Part shown: positions 6,299-8,675 of the stretch, in pieces
How positions within the stretch are numbered: the first letter of the stretch is position 1
Layout of the letters: each line of letters opens with the position of its first letter
Source: Clostridiales bacterium DTU092
GTDB taxonomy: Bacteria > Bacillota > Clostridia > Caldicoprobacterales > Caldicoprobacteraceae
Assembly: GCA_001513505.1 (NCBI GenBank)
Contig: LFTM01000166.1
Location: forward strand, 1 to 8,675
Length of the DNA stretch: 8,675 nt
Direction of reading: 5' to 3'
The notes under the pieces: model-generated
The model's input: only the letters and a program-made list of their open reading frames with translations
What the model was told of the DNA's origin: nothing
Databases searched by the model: none
Made by a program: the position numbers and the translations under genes

Positions 6299-7546
6299 AT
6301 GAGTGAGGTGTTGGAGAAGGCCAAACGGGCTAAGTTAGCTGCTGCAGAGTTGGCAAAGCTTTCGTCGGGTATTAAGAATAAAGCGTTGCAGATAATGGCT
6401 CAGGCTCTTGAAGCTCAAACCGATTTTCTCATAAAGGCAAACAAACTCGATTTGGAAGCTGCGGTACAAAGTGGAAAGCCAAAAGCCTTTATCGATCGTT
6501 TGACGCTTAATGAACAACGAATCAAAGATATGGCAGATGGGCTCAGGGTAATAAAAGACCTTCCGGATCCTGTGGGAGAGACTGGTGCCATGTGGAGGCG
6601 TCCCAATGGCTTACAGATTGGCCGGCGCAGGGTTCCGTTAGGGCTTATAGGAGTTATATACGAATCAAGGCCAAATGTAACTGCTGATGCAGCAGGATTA
6701 TGTCTTAAAACCGGAAATGCTGTTATACTTCGTGGCGGTTCAGAGGCGATTAAATCCAATAAGGCAATTGTTAAAGTGTTGTCTCAGGCGTCTTATGAAG
6801 CCGGTATTCCCGAAGGGGCAATTCAACTTATTGAGGATACCGACCGTGCCAGTGCCCGTGAGCTAATGAGACTGAATGGGTTGGTGGACGTACTTATTCC
6901 AAGAGGTGGTACCGGTCTTATAAAGGCTGTGGTGGAGGAGGCCACCGTACCCGTTATTGAAACGGGAGTAGGGAATTGCCACATTTATGTAGATGGTCAG
7001 TGTGATCGTGATACGGCAGTGAAAATAATTATCAATGCAAAAACCCAGAGACCGGGGGTTTGCAATGCTGTGGAAACGCTGTTGGTAGACCGTAGAATTG
7101 CGGAAGAATTTTTGCCTGTGGTGATAAAAGAATTGCGGGAAAAAGATGTTGAGATCCGCGGATGTGAGGAGACCTTAAAGATAGTACCCGATGTTACCAG
7201 GGCTACTGAAGAGGATTGGGATACCGAGTATCTGGACTATATACTGGCTGTCAAAGTTGTAGACGGAATTGATGAGGCAATCAGACATATTGGAATGCAT
7301 GGAACCGGCCACTCGGAGGCAATTATTACCGATAATTACCATGCCGCACAGAAATTCCTTGATGAAGTGGATGCTGCCGCTGTGTATGTAAATGCTTCTA
7401 CCCGCTTTACCGATGGATTTGAGTTTGGATTTGGCGCCGAAATCGGTATAAGTACTCAGAAGCTGCACGCACGGGGACCGATGGGTCTTAACGAACTTAC
7501 GACGATCAAATATGTTATATACGGCAGTGGTCAGATAAGGAAATGA
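6299..7546 (+). CDS. proA: Gamma-glutamyl phosphate reductase (glutamate-5-semialdehyde dehydrogenase)
   Basis: ProA reduces the ProB product with NADPH to glutamate-5-semialdehyde, which cyclises spontaneously to the precursor of proline. The 415-residue length is normal for the family. Recognisable segments are YESRPNVTAD (121-130), RGGSEA (145-150), IPRGGTGLI (200-208), the catalytic cysteine in RPGVCNAVETLLV (Cys255), GTGHSEAI (335-342) and the C-terminal GAEIGISTQKLHARGPMGL (379-397). Its ATG lies 3 bases after the proB stop, and its ribosome binding site AAGGAGG (6284-6290) sits inside the end of proB. The two genes are therefore co-transcribed and probably translationally coupled, which suits enzymes that pass an unstable acyl phosphate between them. 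A terminator follows at 7580-7610. Confidence 0.98.
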   Translation: MSEVLEKAKRAKLAAAELAKLSSGIKNKALQIMAQALEAQTDFLIKANKLDLEAAVQSGKPKAFIDRLTLNEQRIKDMADGLRVIKDLPDPVGETGAMWRRPNGLQIGRRRVPLGLIGVIYESRPNVTADAAGLCLKTGNAVILRGGSEAIKSNKAIVKVLSQASYEAGIPEGAIQLIEDTDRASARELMRLNGLVDVLIPRGGTGLIKAVVEEATVPVIETGVGNCHIYVDGQCDRDTAVKIIINAKTQRPGVCNAVETLLVDRRIAEEFLPVVIKELREKDVEIRGCEETLKIVPDVTRATEEDWDTEYLDYILAVKVVDGIDEAIRHIGMHGTGHSEAIITDNYHAAQKFLDEVDAAAVYVNASTRFTDGFEFGFGAEIGISTQKLHARGPMGLNELTTIKYVIYGSGQIRK

Positions 7547-7579
7547 TTATAAGTTATCACATGTTAAAGAGATAATAAT

Positions 7580-7610
7580 AGCAGGGGATATTTAACAACC
7601 CCTGCTTTTT
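7580..7610 (+). terminator. Rho-independent terminator of proBA
   Basis: AGCAGGGG (7580-7587) pairs perfectly with CCCCTGCT (7599-7606) around an 11-base loop, followed by a T-run (7606-7610) and a further TTT after one G. It lies 33 bases after the proA stop. On the opposite strand the stem is followed by a T-rich ATTATTATC stretch, so it may also help to stop the converging argH transcript. Confidence 0.9.
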
Positions 7611-7640
7611 GTTTCAGGTATTCATGTATTTTTGGAATTG

Positions 7641-8675
7641 TTAATGATGTTTAAGCTGCTGCAGCCAAATGCGTCCCTCTTCAATAGCCTGGGAAACAGC
7701 AGATGGGGAAGGGCTGCCCGGCAGATTCCTGCGGTTAACGCAGTTTTCTAATGAAATGGTCCTGAAGATATCTTCTTCGAAAACCTGACTGAACTGCCTG
7801 TATTCATCCAATGTCAATTCCTCCAGCACCTTGTCGTGATGTATGCAGTAGAGAACCAGCCTGCCTGCGATATGGTGAGCATCACGGAAGGGAATTCCTT
7901 TGCTTACCAGATAGTCGGCAACATCTGTGGCGTTGATAAACCCTCTCGAAGCTTGTTTAAGCATGTTTCCGGGATAAAATTTTAGCGTTTTCAGCATGCC
8001 GGTAAATACTGAAAGGCATTTCTTTACAGTATCCACCGCGTCGAAAAGCGGTTCCTTATCCTCCTGCATGTCTTTGTTATAGGCCAGGGGAAGCCCTTTC
8101 ATATTTGTAAGCAGCGAAACCAGATCACCATATACCCTGCCGGTTTTCCCACGGATAAGCTCGGCTACATCGGGATTTTTTTTCTGCGGCATTATGCTGC
8201 TTCCCGTACTGTATGAATCATCCATTTCAACAAACTTAAACTCATCGGTGGACCATAGTATCAGTTCTTCGCAGAACCGGCTCAGATGCATCATTATAAT
8301 GGAAGCACAGCTTAAGAACTCCAGGATATAATCCCTGTCTGCAACAGCGTCCATGCTGTTACGGGAAATGCTGGAAAACCCCAGTTGCTGTGCCACAGCT
8401 AGCCTGTCAAGGGGGTAGGTGGTTCCGGCCAGTGCACCAGAGCCTAAAGGCATAACGTCTACCCTTTTTAATGAGTCCTCAAGACGATGAATATCACGGC
8501 GGAACATCTCAAAATATGCCATTAGGTGATGACCTAATGTCACCGGTTGAGCCTTTTGCAGATGAGTGTAGCCGGGCATTATGGTCTCCTTATGCTTATC
8601 TGCAAGCTCAATCAGTTGTTCTTCAAGAGCAATAAGCAGCCGGATTATTTCTTCTATTGATTCTTTGGTATACAT
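7641..8675 (-). CDS. argH: Argininosuccinate lyase, C-terminal three quarters (partial)
   Basis: ArgH splits argininosuccinate into arginine and fumarate, the last step of arginine synthesis, as a cytoplasmic homotetramer of the fumarase/aspartase superfamily. The visible 344 residues run from the window edge to a TAA at 7641-7643. In fragment numbering they show GYTHLQKAQP (35-44) with the catalytic-region His38, MPLGSGALAGT (75-85), and the superfamily signature GSSIMPQKKNP (158-168) with the catalytic serine loop. The first codon in view happens to be ATG at the edge. It corresponds to a position about 120 residues into full-length ArgH (about 460 residues), so the true start is outside the window and this Met is internal. 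The gene converges on proBA. In many Firmicutes argG lies directly upstream of argH, which here would be beyond the right edge. Confidence 0.97.
   Translation of the reverse strand: MYTKESIEEIIRLLIALEEQLIELADKHKETIMPGYTHLQKAQPVTLGHHLMAYFEMFRRDIHRLEDSLKRVDVMPLGSGALAGTTYPLDRLAVAQQLGFSSISRNSMDAVADRDYILEFLSCASIIMMHLSRFCEELILWSTDEFKFVEMDDSYSTGSSIMPQKKNPDVAELIRGKTGRVYGDLVSLLTNMKGLPLAYNKDMQEDKEPLFDAVDTVKKCLSVFTGMLKTLKFYPGNMLKQASRGFINATDVADYLVSKGIPFRDAHHIAGRLVLYCIHHDKVLEELTLDEYRQFSQVFEEDIFRTISLENCVNRRNLPGSPSPSAVSQAIEEGRIWLQQLKHH

Noticed and set aside
6415..6759. 114-codon minus-strand frame opposite proA
   Set aside because: It is an antisense shadow of conserved proA codons without initiation signals.
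8673..8675. ATG at the right edge as the start of argH
   Set aside because: The family alignment places this Met about 120 residues into the protein, so it is an internal codon and the gene continues outside the window.
1..8675. A new defence, mobile or biosynthetic system
   Set aside because: Every substantial open frame belongs to a known housekeeping or sporulation family. There are no direct repeats, transposase or integrase genes, or toxin-antitoxin-like pairs, and base composition is even by eye.

Overview
This window looks like ordinary chromosomal DNA from an anaerobic, endospore-forming Firmicute of the Clostridia type. The evidence is a YunB sporulation protein, a BofC C-terminal-domain protein, a clostridial-style class A penicillin-binding protein with a cysteine-rich C-terminus, strong AGGAGG-type ribosome binding sites, GTG and TTG starts, and a moderately A+T-rich composition. 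The proteins resemble those of cellulolytic clostridia (Acetivibrio/Ruminiclostridium), but I cannot fix the genus by reading alone.

Layout. Positions 1-69 hold the last 22 codons of a rightward gene that ends in a hydrophobic segment. A strong stem-loop (69-100) follows and separates it from a convergent class A penicillin-binding protein gene on the minus strand (118-2991). A short divergent region (about 2992-3166) carries the PBP promoter and leader on one strand and the yunB start on the other. Rightward genes follow: yunB (3167-3841), yebC (3977-4702) with its own sigma-A-like promoter, a membrane-anchored BofC-domain gene (4809-5423), then proB (5486-6295) and proA (6299-7546), which lie three bases apart. 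A stem-loop terminator (7580-7610) closes proBA. Beyond it, argH (argininosuccinate lyase) runs on the minus strand from the right edge of the window to 7641; its N-terminal part, about 120 residues, lies outside.

How the genes relate. ProB and ProA carry out the first two steps from glutamate to proline, and ArgH is the last step of arginine synthesis, so the right third is glutamate-family amino-acid biosynthesis. YunB and the BofC-domain protein belong to endospore formation, and the PBP builds peptidoglycan. YebC is a general factor linked to translation or gene regulation. These are neighbouring housekeeping and sporulation genes rather than one pathway.

No gene-free stretch exceeds 300 bases; the longest is the roughly 175-base divergent region between the PBP and yunB. 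I see no tRNA, rRNA, insertion sequence, prophage gene, CRISPR array or attachment site, and nothing that looks like a new defence or mobile system. The most interesting spot is the 5' region of the BofC-domain gene, where a perfect 11-bp dyad includes the GTG start codon and overlaps a plausible forespore-type promoter.
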